A stretch of DNA of 64,000 bases from Flavobacterium sp. ALD4 (GTDB taxonomy: Bacteria > Bacteroidota > Bacteroidia > Flavobacteriales > Flavobacteriaceae). The first letter of the stretch is position 1. Each line of letters begins with the position of its first letter. Below the pieces are notes generated by a model. That model did not search any database and was not told where the DNA came from. It worked only from the letters and a program-made list of their open reading frames with translations. Below, in pieces: positions 18,228-27,934 of this stretch. A program made the translations under genes and the position numbers. The stretch covers positions 248,001 to 312,000 of the forward strand of contig NZ_PJBJ01000022.1 of NCBI RefSeq assembly GCF_002836475.1. Reading direction: 5' to 3'.

Positions 18228-19378
18228 TATTCTATGATTTTACGTGGAATCGTTTTTGAAATTCGGGTTAATAATTCATAATTCAGTTGATTGCTATAAT
18301 CACTAAAAGAAGCTATAGATATTGAAATATCGTTTTGAGAGCCAATCAGCACTACTTCATCGTCTTTCTTTACTGAGTCAAGATTGGTGACATCAACAGT
18401 CATCATATTCATATTTACAGATCCAACAACAATACACTGTTGTCCATTGATTAGAACCCGTCCTTGGTTGCTCAAAGATCGGCTATAGCCGTGGGAATAG
18501 CCAATGGGAATTGCGGCTACTTTCATCTTTCTTTCCGCAAGGAAACTAGTTCCATATCCGATAAACTCTCCAATTTTTACTTTTTTTACACTCATGATTT
18601 TACTTTTCCAAGCAATAACTCTTTGAAGAGGATCGATTTTACTCTTTTTTGTACTCAAAAAATTAACAAATACTTCAGGGCTGGGCCACAAACCATATTG
18701 AATGATCCCTACTCGAACCATATCCATTCTCGTTGCAGGAAACATTATAGACGCTGCTGAACAGGCTGAATGTCTTATTTCTGGTTTTAGGTCGTTCTTA
18801 CAAAGGTATTGATAAATATCTTCGAATCTTTTAATCTGTTTATCAACTCTATAGTAGTTGGCAATACTTTCGGCACCCGCATAATGAGTACAAAGACCTT
18901 TAAGAAAAACGTGTTCTTTTTCTTTTTTTAGAAAAGCGATTACGGTATTTAATTCGTTTTTTTCAAACCCGGTACGATTCATTCCTGTCTCTACCTCAAT
19001 ATGTATAATTGCCTTTTTAAGCGTCTTTTTTGCAGTTTTTGCTGCTTTAGTTAATCGTCCCTTATCAAAAACAAAAAACTCTACATGATTATTGATCACC
19101 CATTCCATGTCTTCGTCCTGAACGAGTCCCATGACTAGTATGGTCGCGTTATCCCCTAATTCTGCCTTAACGATTTTTGCTTCTTCTACATCAAATACGG
19201 AGAAGTGGGTAATCCCGTTATTATATGCCATTGAAACGATCTCCGTAACTCCGTGGCCGTAAGCATTTCCTTTTACGACACATGAAATTTGAACCTTTTT
19301 TCCAAAAGTGGTTCGGAGAAAAGAGAGGTTTTTTTGATAAGCGGTATTATTAAGCTCTATAATTGAATTAGTGTGCAT
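18227..19378 (-). CDS. alr: Alanine racemase
   Basis: 383 residues. The PLP lysine is K36 in 'SCVVKGNAYGHG', and the second catalytic base is Y275 in 'GEFIGYGTSFLA'. 'GMNRTGFE' and 'SACSAASIMFP' are standard Alr blocks. It makes D-alanine for peptidoglycan or, in this context, may convert imported D-amino acids. The unusual point is its position inside an operon with a symporter, an M20 hydrolase and a second racemase, rather than with murF or other wall genes. The start overlaps the M20 gene by 11 bp. Confidence 0.93.
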   Translation of the reverse strand: MHTNSIIELNNTAYQKNLSFLRTTFGKKVQISCVVKGNAYGHGVTEIVSMAYNNGITHFSVFDVEEAKIVKAELGDNATILVMGLVQDEDMEWVINNHVEFFVFDKGRLTKAAKTAKKTLKKAIIHIEVETGMNRTGFEKNELNTVIAFLKKEKEHVFLKGLCTHYAGAESIANYYRVDKQIKRFEDIYQYLCKNDLKPEIRHSACSAASIMFPATRMDMVRVGIIQYGLWPSPEVFVNFLSTKKSKIDPLQRVIAWKSKIMSVKKVKIGEFIGYGTSFLAERKMKVAAIPIGYSHGYSRSLSNQGRVLINGQQCIVVGSVNMNMMTVDVTNLDSVKKDDEVVLIGSQNDISISIASFSDYSNQLNYELLTRISKTIPRKIIE

Positions 19379-20522
19379 TTGTAATCTGTTTACTTATGTG
19401 GTGAAAAATAGATACTCCAGTCGTAATGATGTCGTCTGGGAAATCGTAGTCAGGATTGTGTAAAGCTGGTGTGTCTATTCCTGACCCCAGCCCAAACATC
19501 GCACCTGGATAGTGCTGAGTAAATAAACCGAAATCTTCTCCCCAGGTAAAAGGGCTGTCTTTTTCTAGGAGTTTAAATTGGTTTTCTGTTACCGCTTTTT
19601 TGATGATACTGACTGCAGTTTCATGATTCTCATTGGCTTGGAAGCTTTGTGTCCATTTTATGTTACATTCCAAGCGATATTGATCTGCAACGGCATGTGC
19701 TATATGTTCTAAAGTGGTTTCTATAGTTCTCATCCTAGCATTACTATCACTTCTTACCGTAAAATGAATTTCTCCGGCTCCCGCAGAAACACCATAGGCC
19801 TTTTTACCCATTTTGGTATAAATAGGGGTGATCAGGCAATAATTTTCTTTTGAAATGTCAGCCTGAATAAAAGCGTTGAATTGGGTAATAATCGATGCTA
19901 TCGCTAGGGCAGGATTGATACCTTTTTCAGGTTCTCCGGCATGTGCGGTTATCCCGTCCAACTTTATTATAATACTATTGACAGCGCAAGTAAAAGTACC
20001 ATTTTTTACTATAATCTGGTTTTTTGGATATCCAGGTAAATTGTGCAAGGCAAAAACATAATCGGGTTGAAATGCAGCAAATTTTGTGTCTGAAAACACT
20101 TTTTGCGCACCGCTACCATCTTCTTCAGCAGGTTGGAATAATAGAATAACTCTTCCTGTCTGTGGCTTGTGATGATATAACTCTGTTGCTAAACCACATA
20201 AAATAGCCATATGACCGTCGTGCCCGCATTTATGGGAAACACCATTGGTGAGCGAACGATGTTCGAACGTATTGATTTCTTCAATGGGTAAGGCATCCAG
20301 TTCACATCTAAACAACACGGTTTTCCCCGGTTTTTCACCATTATAAATGGCGATAATTCCAGTTTCTCCTATATTGGTTATAACTTCATCAGCTGGATTT
20401 TTTTCTAGAAAAGAAGTGATTTTTTTTGCAGTTTCTACCTCTTTTCCAGAAACTTCCGGATATTTATGTAGTTCCTTTCGCAGAAGAACAAGCTGTTCTG
20501 CCCGTTGGTTTAAATTCTCCAT
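19368..20522 (-). CDS. M20 family amidohydrolase (N-acyl amino acid / peptide deacylase type)
   Basis: 384 residues of the M20D/HipO-like class. Visible are 'HKYPEVSGKE', 'NGVSHKCGHDGHMAIL' (metal and catalytic motif), 'LLFQPAEEDGSGAQ' (Glu base), 'ALHNLPGYP' and 'PFTWGEDFGLFTQHYPGAMFGLGSG'. The dimerisation domain lies about residues 180-290. There is no signal peptide, so it is cytosolic. Family members deacylate N-acetyl or aromatic N-acyl amino acids, or open diaminopimelate and indoleacetyl conjugates. With two racemases downstream and a symporter upstream, an N-acyl-amino acid or small peptide imported by the symporter is a reasonable substrate (inference). It is separated from the GNAT gene by 6 bp. 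Confidence 0.88.
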   Translation of the reverse strand: MENLNQRAEQLVLLRKELHKYPEVSGKEVETAKKITSFLEKNPADEVITNIGETGIIAIYNGEKPGKTVLFRCELDALPIEEINTFEHRSLTNGVSHKCGHDGHMAILCGLATELYHHKPQTGRVILLFQPAEEDGSGAQKVFSDTKFAAFQPDYVFALHNLPGYPKNQIIVKNGTFTCAVNSIIIKLDGITAHAGEPEKGINPALAIASIITQFNAFIQADISKENYCLITPIYTKMGKKAYGVSAGAGEIHFTVRSDSNARMRTIETTLEHIAHAVADQYRLECNIKWTQSFQANENHETAVSIIKKAVTENQFKLLEKDSPFTWGEDFGLFTQHYPGAMFGLGSGIDTPALHNPDYDFPDDIITTGVSIFHHISKQITNAH

Positions 20523-20528
20523 TTTGGA

Positions 20529-20963
20529 CTATTTAATAAGACGCATTTCTAAGTATTTGTTAGTAAATCCAAGCTTTTCATATAGTTTTTTAGCGGGATT
20601 GTCCGGTTCTACGTGAAGTGCAATATTTCCTTCAGCAATTGATATTGCTTTTTGCATTAATTGTTTCCCGTACCCTTTACCGCGTTGGCTATTGTCTACA
20701 GCAATATACACTAAAATATTCTCAGGGATAAAATCTTTCATGCCTGTATTATTTAGAATAACAACACCAACAATCTTATCATCGTCTAAACCTACGACTA
20801 TATTCCCTCCTTTGTCAGGATTCATAACATAAGTGATACATTTTAGAATGTCTTCAACTTTATCTCCGTATTCTTCTAAATGAGTAAAAAGAAACTGAGC
20901 AATGATTTGATTTGTATGTGTTTTGTCTTCTCCTGAAGTACTATTAATTATTTTGAATTCCAT
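20529..20963 (-). CDS. GNAT family N-acetyltransferase
   Basis: Start at 20963, giving 144 residues; the longer frame from 21026 adds residues encoded within the symporter gene and is not GNAT-like. Even so, this start overlaps the 3' end of the symporter gene by 20 bp. The acetyl-CoA motif is 'QRGKGYGKQLMQKAI' and the closing 'NPAKKLYEKLGFTNKYLEMRL' is the usual GNAT end. Position in the operon suggests that it acetylates an amino acid, a D-amino acid or a peptide handled by the neighbouring enzymes, but the acceptor is unknown. Confidence 0.88.
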   Translation of the reverse strand: MEFKIINSTSGEDKTHTNQIIAQFLFTHLEEYGDKVEDILKCITYVMNPDKGGNIVVGLDDDKIVGVVILNNTGMKDFIPENILVYIAVDNSQRGKGYGKQLMQKAISIAEGNIALHVEPDNPAKKLYEKLGFTNKYLEMRLIK

Positions 20964-22416
20964 TTTGTTTTTCTTTTTTATTATGATGATAAATTGATAT
21001 TGTAACGAACAACAATAGAGAAACACTTATTCCGTAAATATTTGCGTCTAAATGTTCGGGTAGTTTTATTCCTAAAGGTAACTTATTTTCGGTAATTATA
21101 AGTAAAATTGTCGTTACACCTCCAAAAAGCATACTCCAAAAAGCAGCTATTGGATGGCTTTTTTTCCAAAATAAAGCACCCAAGACGGGGATGAATAATC
21201 CAGAAACCATAAAGGCGTAGGAGTAGAGCATCAATTCCAATACGTTTTGCATTTGGGAAGCTAATAAAATCGCGAAAATTCCAACCAGTAATGTTACGAT
21301 TTGTGAAAGCTGAAGTTCCTTTTTATGAGTTAACTGTTTTTTAGAAAATTTAGAAATAATATCAGTAACGATATTTCCAGAGGCAGCCATTAGGCAGCTG
21401 TCAGCAGTGGAAAGTATAGCCGAAAAATAGGAGGAAAGCATTAATCCCATTAACCCAATCGGTAAAATGGTAGCCAGTAAGATAGGTAATCCCATTTCGC
21501 TGTCCATTGAGGCCGCATCTGTAACTCCATCAAACATACCTTTTGTTGCAGCTACCTTAGCTAACATTCCAAGAATAACTCCCATGAAAGCCATTATAGG
21601 CCATTCGAAAACTCCAGCAATTATCCAGGCTTTCTTTGCTTCTTTTTCCCCTTTACTGGCATAAATTCTTTGGTATAGCGTCATTCCAACAAACCAAATA
21701 GGAATAATAGTGACGGACCAATTTAGTAATTGATACCAAGTTACATTTGTTAGTGATAAGTATTTAGGGTCTAAAGTTGCTTTGATGGCATCGTAACCTC
21801 CAACTGCATTATAGGCAACAGGTATTCCTATAAAAACTAATCCAACTATAAGGATTAGCCATTGAATCGTATCGGTGTAAATAACTGCTTTTAATCCTCC
21901 TATAGAAGTATACGTCACGGCAATAACTCCCATAACAATTAATGCAGTCTGAATGTTCAAACCGTCAATTGTTGCCGAAGCTAATTTGGCTCCAGCCAAA
22001 ACCTGAGAACTAGTGAATCCGATGTACCCGATTGCAGAAATAATCCCGGCTAAAAGAGCGACTTTTCCATTGTAGAAATGACCGAAAATTTGCGGGAAAG
22101 TAAAAAATTTATATTTGTGCCCCAGCTGGCTAACTTTCGGAATTAGAAAAACGGCACTTAACCAAGCGCCAAGTAGTCCTGTAAATAACATCCAGGATCC
22201 TGATATTCCCATCGTAAAACCAAGTCCTCCCAAACCAATTGAAAATCCACCCCCTACATCAGTAGCTACTACGGACAAACCGATATGCCAACTACTCATG
22301 TTTCTTCCACTAACATAAAAATCCTCGGCAGTTTTATTTTTATTAAAAAAGTAGAGACCAACACCTAACATAGCCAGCATGTAGACGACAAAGATTATAT
22401 AATCTATTATGTGCAT
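20944..22416 (-). CDS. Sodium:solute symporter (SSS family)
   Basis: 490 residues with about 13 predicted membrane helices. 'FYVSGRNMSSWHIGLSVVATDVGGG' and 'TSIGGLKAVIYTDTIQWLILIVG' are SSS signatures, the latter the family's sodium-site region. It imports a small solute with Na+; relatives move proline, pantothenate, sugars or peptides. As the first gene of the symporter-GNAT-M20-alr-racemase operon, it is the probable entry route for the operon's substrate. Charged cytoplasmic C-terminus. A possible -7 box lies about 180 bp upstream. Confidence 0.92.
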   Translation of the reverse strand: MHIIDYIIFVVYMLAMLGVGLYFFNKNKTAEDFYVSGRNMSSWHIGLSVVATDVGGGFSIGLGGLGFTMGISGSWMLFTGLLGAWLSAVFLIPKVSQLGHKYKFFTFPQIFGHFYNGKVALLAGIISAIGYIGFTSSQVLAGAKLASATIDGLNIQTALIVMGVIAVTYTSIGGLKAVIYTDTIQWLILIVGLVFIGIPVAYNAVGGYDAIKATLDPKYLSLTNVTWYQLLNWSVTIIPIWFVGMTLYQRIYASKGEKEAKKAWIIAGVFEWPIMAFMGVILGMLAKVAATKGMFDGVTDAASMDSEMGLPILLATILPIGLMGLMLSSYFSAILSTADSCLMAASGNIVTDIISKFSKKQLTHKKELQLSQIVTLLVGIFAILLASQMQNVLELMLYSYAFMVSGLFIPVLGALFWKKSHPIAAFWSMLFGGVTTILLIITENKLPLGIKLPEHLDANIYGISVSLLLFVTISIYHHNKKEKQNGIQNN

Positions 22417-22596
22417 ATTGTATTCGGATTATTTGAATGCCTGTGAATGGAATTTTTCCAAATGGCAAAGGATGCAGTAAACTGCATAAAAAGATAGTTT
22501 TCTAGGATGATTTCAGGAATATGAGACCGTAGAAAGTCATGTGCGAAATATTGATTATAAATCGACACATAACCCAAAAAATTATTGAAACTCTTG

Positions 22597-22604
22597 CAAA
22601 TATA
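22597..22604 (-). promoter_or_regulatory. Possible -7 box TATATTTG of the symporter operon
   Basis: On the minus strand TATATTTG fits TAnnTTTG, but it would give a leader of about 170 nt before the ATG at 22416. No TTG at the proper distance is seen. The intervening 22417-22596 has no convincing gene. Confidence 0.35.
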
Positions 22605-22808
22605 AGGAAATATATCCAAAAATCTGCCTAAAATGGAAGTAGCGGCCTTCAGGACGATGATTAAATCGTGGTTTTTTGGTGTTGAAACCGAAGTAAAAAA
22701 TTAACAACAATGTTTTTTGAGTAAAAATTAAAGCTGTTTTTTTTAATTTTTACTAAAGCTTTTTTTGTGCCTTTTTTAGTTTTAATTCCAAGTCGGTTTA
22801 AATTAAAT

Positions 22809-23345
22809 GTTAATCAAATCCTTAGTCGTTTGATAATCCTCTAAATTTTTAGATTAGTTTCTAAGCTAACTTTACTCTAAACTTTTCATGGAACGACTGT
22901 GTGATTTTAAGCTAATCCAGTTGCCCTCCCTTTGGGCTATTATGGGACCATGATTGGTAAAATAGGTTTTAAACTCTTTGTCTTTTACTTTACCGTTCTC
23001 CAACTATTTGATAGTGATGTTTTTTTTAGTAATGGGTAATAATTGGCCGTCATATTCATAAAAGATTTTCTAGTTTTTAATTAGCATTTTTTCGTTAGAC
23101 ATATCAGATACATCTCCATTCGAAGAGGTAGATATCTAGTTATAATTTTAGTTAAAACTCTAGTAAATAAAAAATTGTCTCCCAGTAACGGCTTCATAAG
23201 CATTTAATCCTTCTTCATTGCAGGTTTGTGCTTCGGGTCTACAGTAAAAACTTGTGTGAGGATTTGTGTATAGAATAGCATTTCCTGAGGCTGTTTTGCA
23301 AGGTGTTAAAGCAAATCCGTTCGATCCCGTTCGGATATGTTTCGT
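22809..23345 (-). pseudogene. Relic of a penicillin acylase (S45, Ntn-hydrolase) gene
   Basis: On the minus strand one frame runs about 178 codons through eight in-frame stops and still reads as an S45 acylase. '[19 protein letters not shown]' holds the autocleavage and nucleophile motif G-S-N (Ser codon at 23322-23324). Then come '[16 protein letters not shown]', '[12 protein letters not shown]', 'FYEYDGQLLPITKKNITIK', 'KTYFTNHGPIIAQREGNW' and 'LEDYQTTKDL'. Stops replace residues that family members usually have as Gln or Trp (for example 'LE*S*LR' for LEQSWLR). No frameshift is seen in this stretch. The alpha-subunit part upstream and the remaining beta subunit are missing. The gene would have encoded a secreted amidase of acyl-homoserine-lactone, bile-acid or penicillin type. 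Confidence 0.8.
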
Positions 23346-23485
23346 AAATAATATAGAAAAAGCTTAGTTTCAACATTATAAAATAAAACTTGCTTAAGGG
23401 TAATGATTTAATCATAGTTCCTGTTTTATAAGAAAGTATGAAAATCGCGAGAAAAGGAGGTTTTTTTTTAAAACTAAATTTAGAT

Positions 23486-23524
23486 AAAAAAACCATCTCG
23501 TCAACGACGGATGGTTTTTTTTTT
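23486..23524 (-). terminator. Terminator of the susCD operon
   Basis: AAAAAACCATC pairs with GATGGTTTTTT, with an inner CGTC/GACG stem. Perfect A/T flanks give a T-run on either strand. It lies just beyond the stop of the SusD gene at 23545. Confidence 0.9.
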
Positions 23525-23544
23525 AACACGATAAAAGCTATTAA

Positions 23545-24936
23545 TTAACTTCCGTAACCTGGATTTTGAGTAATTAATTTATTGGTGTCCATTTCTCTTA
23601 ACGGAATAGGAAAAACCAATTTGTCATTATTGTAAAAGTAAAATTCAGTTCCATCAGCGTTGATATCGATCGAACGCTTTGTTCTTTTAAGGTCGTGAAT
23701 TGAGAAACCTTCCATTGCTAGTTCTAATTCTCGTTCTTTTAATATTGTGTTTAAATCAAGAGTTAAAAAATTAGAAGCAAGGGCTCTAGTTCTTATTGTA
23801 TTAATATCTTTAAGTGGTAAAGCACCTACTATTGTTCCTAATCTAAAATTAGTTTCTGCTCTGATCAAATACATTTCAGCTAAGCGAATGATACCAACGT
23901 CGCCAAATTGATTTGTAAATTTGTTAGTTAATCTTCGACTATTTGCTGGATTTAGATAATTGAAATTGCGTCTCTCGTCATTTGGATCTGTGAATTTATT
24001 AAGATAGTTATTTCTGATTTCGATATCACCACCACGACCTCCACTGTCTTCCGAGGCATAATGATTGGTAGCCTGATTGTCACCGGTTTGTTTCGTTATT
24101 TGAACAGCAAATACGTCTTCCGATTGGTCAGCATCGTGGTTAAAGGCATCTGCATATTTATTAGATAGTCTATGACCGCTATTTTCAATTACGTCATTTG
24201 CTGCCGCTCTGGCTGCTGCATAATTTCCTTGTTGTAAATAGACTCTCGCTAAAAGAGCAGCGGCTGAGTATTTATCGGCATAAAAACTATTTTCTGCAGG
24301 TAGGTCTGAATAGGCTTTGGTCAAACCTGAGACAACAAGGGCATAAACCTCCTCTACAGAACTTCTTTCTTTTGATAGGTCTACGCTGAAATCATAAATA
24401 GCAGCGGGTCTGATTACGACTCCCAATTGACTGTTTACCTGTCCGGATTCATATGGTTTTGCGAAGAAGCGAACTAAATCAAAATAGGCAAGAGACCTCA
24501 AAAAAGTAGCTTCTGCTGCCATCGTTTTTTGTTTTTCCGGATCAGTTACTTTGCCTATATTTTCAATTACTGTATTAGCGGCATTAATAATTTGATAATT
24601 ACGTGTATAGATTGCCTGTGAAAATGCGTTATCTACCAATATGGACTTGTTATAAAATTGTCGCAAACCTGCGAAGGTTCCTCTCCATCTTAAATCGGTA
24701 GTAGAAGTTTTACCTGTTTGTCCCAATAAATCAGCTGCTACGAGAATACGCCCTCCATAAACATCTCCCGTTGCTGCAATGGCGTAAGTACCAGTTAAAA
24801 TATTAGTTATTCCAGATTCTGTGTTTAATGTTATGGATGCATCTTCATTCTGTTTAGGATCAAGTTCTAATTGATTTTCACAACTTATAAAAATAAGAGC
24901 GACTAGGCTAAGAAGGATTAATTTATGTGATTTCAT
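23545..24936 (-). CDS. RagB/SusD family nutrient-binding outer-membrane lipoprotein
   Basis: 463 residues. Signal peptide with lipobox 'FISC' (Cys19), so it is anchored on the cell surface. The SusD fold is shown by 'AAEATFLRSLAYFDLVRFFAKPY', the TPR-like middle ('AALLARVYLQQGNYAAARAAANDVI') and the closing 'LAMEGFSIHDLKRTKRSI' and 'FPIPLREMDTN' blocks. It forms the lid of the SusC transporter encoded 10 bp upstream. It lacks adjacent glycosidases or anti-sigma genes, and at 463 residues is a short member, nearer to RagB-type peptide systems than to glycan-utilisation loci; the peptide reading is an inference from the M14 neighbour. Confidence 0.93.
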   Translation of the reverse strand: MKSHKLILLSLVALIFISCENQLELDPKQNEDASITLNTESGITNILTGTYAIAATGDVYGGRILVAADLLGQTGKTSTTDLRWRGTFAGLRQFYNKSILVDNAFSQAIYTRNYQIINAANTVIENIGKVTDPEKQKTMAAEATFLRSLAYFDLVRFFAKPYESGQVNSQLGVVIRPAAIYDFSVDLSKERSSVEEVYALVVSGLTKAYSDLPAENSFYADKYSAAALLARVYLQQGNYAAARAAANDVIENSGHRLSNKYADAFNHDADQSEDVFAVQITKQTGDNQATNHYASEDSGGRGGDIEIRNNYLNKFTDPNDERRNFNYLNPANSRRLTNKFTNQFGDVGIIRLAEMYLIRAETNFRLGTIVGALPLKDINTIRTRALASNFLTLDLNTILKERELELAMEGFSIHDLKRTKRSIDINADGTEFYFYNNDKLVFPIPLREMDTNKLITQNPGYGS

Positions 24937-24946
24937 CTTTTTAAAT

Positions 24947-27934
24947 TTAAAAATTAATATTTACTCCTAAAGCGATTGTTTTGGCTGGAGGTGCAGAATA
25001 AAACTCTTCTCCAACTCCTGCATCATCTCTTCGGGCTTCTGGGTCATAACCAGAATATTTAGTAAAAGTGAGTAAATTTACTCCTGTCAAATACAACCGC
25101 ACACTTGACATTCCCATATCTTTGGTCAATTTATTGTTCAATGAATAGCCTAGAGTTAGATTTCGAAGTCTAATAAAATCTGCTTTATCTAAGAAACGGG
25201 TTGATGCACCAGTTCCATTACTTCCATATAATCGCGCTTGAGGTACATTTGTTATATCTCCGGGGATTTGCCAACGGTCTAATTGATCTACAGTTTGATT
25301 GTCAAAATAGTCAGCAGCGACGGATTGGTAGATTCCCGCTGAATTGTATATACTGGCGCCCCATTCGCCCTGAAAAGTAAAAGAGAAATCAATTCCTTTG
25401 TAATTAATAGTATTAGTCATTCCTGTCATTAATGTCGGAAATGGATTTCCAGCAATAACTCTTTTAGCTATACTATAATCATTGGTTGTAGTACGATCTA
25501 CAGTGCCATCTGTATTTGTTGTGTTTTTGTAAAACAAGGCATCTCCATTTGCAGGATCGACACCAGCATATTCAATTAGATAAAAAGACGATACATTTTC
25601 TCCAACCCTATTAATGGTAAAGTTGCTAACAATATCGGCGTTATTGTTAGGCATTGATTTAACTACTGTATTATTAGTGGTAATGTTGAAACTTGTATTC
25701 CATTTTAAACTTTGAGAATCAACAATATTGCTATTAAGCGTCAATTCAAAACCGCTACTTTCAAGTTTTCCAATATTTTGATTAATAGTTGAAGCACCAG
25801 AACTAATAGCTAAAGGAACGCTAAAAAGTAGACCATCTGTGTTTTTTTGATAATAATCGGCTTCAATACTGATACGGTTAAATAATCCAAATTCAACCCC
25901 AAAATCGGCTTGGGCTGATTTCTCCCAAGTTAAATTGTTGTTCCCTGCTTGAGAAAAGGAAAGTCCAGATTTTAAATTGTAAGGATTAGAACCGTACAAT
26001 TGGCGAGAAGCAAAGTTACCTAATTCGGCATTTCCCAATTTACCCCAACTGCCTTTTAATTTTAAAAAAGAAATTGTTCCATTGTCTTTTAAGAAACTTT
26101 CCTCTGAAATAATCCATCCAGCAGAAAATGCAGGAAAAACGCCAAATCTATTATTTTTTCCAAAACGAGATGAGCCATCACGACGAATACTTGCTTTGAA
26201 AATATATTTATTGTCATAAGAATAATTTACTCGGCCAAATTGAGAAACAAAAGTATAATCGGTTTCATTTCCTGAACCCCCAGATACTTCAGCGCCACCA
26301 TCCACAGTTTGAAAGGAATCATTTGGGAAATAGATACTTGTTGCGCTTTGATACCTTCGGTTGTATTTATTAAACTCCATTCCTGCAACTGCATTTATGG
26401 TATGTTTTTCTCCTAAATCTTTGTCAAAAGTTAAATAATTGCTGTAAACATAAGTTTCATTGTTCACAGAGCTAGCGAAAACACTTCCGTCAGTAGCCAT
26501 AAACGGAGTGTTCTTACCTCGCCAGTTGTCCTCTGTTTGCGACAAAAGATCATAAGAAAAGTCAGAATTTAATTTTAAAGAAGGTAAAATTTTATATTCG
26601 CCATACACTTTTCCAATGACTCTTCTCATTAAGGTTTTCCAAAATGAATTGTCTATGGACAATAAATAATTGGCGTAAAGCGTATTTGGATTAGCCGTGC
26701 CATCTGCTAATCGATCTTGCGATAGAGGAGATTGTGCGATAGCTTGTAGAGGTGTGGTAAATGAGTTATCATTATCCACACGATTTATTTTTGATCTTGA
26801 GAAACTTAGATTCATTCCAGTTGTAAATCGGTCAGAAACTTTATGAGAAACATTAGTTCTAGCTGTTATTCTTTCTAATGCATTACTGTTTATGATTCCT
26901 TCAGTATTGTTGTAGGCTCCTGAAAAGAAATACTTTGTTTTTTCGTCACCACCGGAAACTGAGAAATCAGCATCGGTGTTATGACCCGTTCTAAAAACAG
27001 TATCCTGCCAGTTAGTATCCACGGCTCCGTTTCTCCAATCGGTTCCCTGAGCGAGAAATTCAAAAGTGCCTTCTGCCTCTTCTGCAGTACCGAATGTATT
27101 TATGGATGCCTCTGTGAATAGCTCTACATATTGGCTGGCGTTTAACCATTTTCTTTTGTTTGTCGCTTCACTTACCCCCTGAGAAAAGTTAAGTGAAAAA
27201 ACGGCCTTACCAGCTTTACCCCTTTTAGTTGTAATTAATACAACACCATTTGCACCTCGAGCACCATAAATTGCAGCAGAAGAAGCATCTTTTAAAACAT
27301 CAATTGATTCAATTTCATTGGGACTTAAAGTTAATAAAGGGTTTGTTGGAGCGCCATTCCCAGACTCATTTGAAGTAACCAATGGTATTCCATCTAATAC
27401 GTACAAAGGTTGAGTTCCAGCGCTTATACTTGCAGCACCTCGAACACGAATGTTTATTCCACCTTCAACTTTTCCATTAGTTTGTGTTACTTGGACACCA
27501 GCTAATTTACCTACCAAGGCATTTTGAACATTAGCAACCGGAATTTGCTTTATGTCTTCAGAAGTAACCCGGGCGATATTGCCGGTTAATTTTCTCTTAC
27601 TTAGCGTTCCGTATCCCACAACAACAATAGATTCTAATTCATTAGCAGCTTCTGACAATTTGAATGTCATTGAAGAAGAAGCAGGCATTTCTACTGGACT
27701 CATACCAACGTAGCTAGCCACGATAATTTGTTTTGCATTTGCTTTTATGGTGAACTTACCGTCAAAATCAGTTTGTGCATTTACTTTCGTTGATTTTACG
27801 ATAATATTGGCTCCGGGAATAGGAAGTCCACCCTTATCTAAAACTTTTCCGTTTATCGTGATTTCTTGACTTACAGTAATTTGTGCAAGAAGTAAAAATA
27901 GAAGGGTTAAACAATAGTTGTAGTTCATTTTCAT
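24947..27934 (-). CDS. SusC/RagA family TonB-dependent outer-membrane receptor
   Basis: 995 residues. After the signal peptide (to about residue 22, VSQ) comes a carboxypeptidase-regulatory beta-sandwich ('GKVLDKGGLPIPGANIIVKST'). Then follow the plug domain with the SusC motif 'IRGAASISAGTQPLYVLDGIP' and 'DVLKDASSAAIYGARGANGVVLI', and a 22-strand barrel ending in 'IALGVNINF' with a terminal Phe. It imports a substrate delivered by SusD using TonB energy. There is no sigma/anti-sigma pair nearby. The divergent gene at 28339 encodes a secreted M14 carboxypeptidase. Confidence 0.95.
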   Translation of the reverse strand: MKMNYNYCLTLLFLLLAQITVSQEITINGKVLDKGGLPIPGANIIVKSTKVNAQTDFDGKFTIKANAKQIIVASYVGMSPVEMPASSSMTFKLSEAANELESIVVVGYGTLSKRKLTGNIARVTSEDIKQIPVANVQNALVGKLAGVQVTQTNGKVEGGINIRVRGAASISAGTQPLYVLDGIPLVTSNESGNGAPTNPLLTLSPNEIESIDVLKDASSAAIYGARGANGVVLITTKRGKAGKAVFSLNFSQGVSEATNKRKWLNASQYVELFTEASINTFGTAEEAEGTFEFLAQGTDWRNGAVDTNWQDTVFRTGHNTDADFSVSGGDEKTKYFFSGAYNNTEGIINSNALERITARTNVSHKVSDRFTTGMNLSFSRSKINRVDNDNSFTTPLQAIAQSPLSQDRLADGTANPNTLYANYLLSIDNSFWKTLMRRVIGKVYGEYKILPSLKLNSDFSYDLLSQTEDNWRGKNTPFMATDGSVFASSVNNETYVYSNYLTFDKDLGEKHTINAVAGMEFNKYNRRYQSATSIYFPNDSFQTVDGGAEVSGGSGNETDYTFVSQFGRVNYSYDNKYIFKASIRRDGSSRFGKNNRFGVFPAFSAGWIISEESFLKDNGTISFLKLKGSWGKLGNAELGNFASRQLYGSNPYNLKSGLSFSQAGNNNLTWEKSAQADFGVEFGLFNRISIEADYYQKNTDGLLFSVPLAISSGASTINQNIGKLESSGFELTLNSNIVDSQSLKWNTSFNITTNNTVVKSMPNNNADIVSNFTINRVGENVSSFYLIEYAGVDPANGDALFYKNTTNTDGTVDRTTTNDYSIAKRVIAGNPFPTLMTGMTNTINYKGIDFSFTFQGEWGASIYNSAGIYQSVAADYFDNQTVDQLDRWQIPGDITNVPQARLYGSNGTGASTRFLDKADFIRLRNLTLGYSLNNKLTKDMGMSSVRLYLTGVNLLTFTKYSGYDPEARRDDAGVGEEFYSAPPAKTIALGVNINF

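Noticed and set aside
22809..23345. Stop-codon recoding to keep the acylase functional
   Set aside because: Both TAA and TAG occur at many different residues, other conserved residues are also changed and large parts of the gene are missing; decay is simpler.
23239..23529. 96-codon minus-strand ORF at the 3' side of the susCD terminator
   Set aside because: It overlaps the acylase relic in another frame and spans the terminator; the relic frame gives the recognisable protein.
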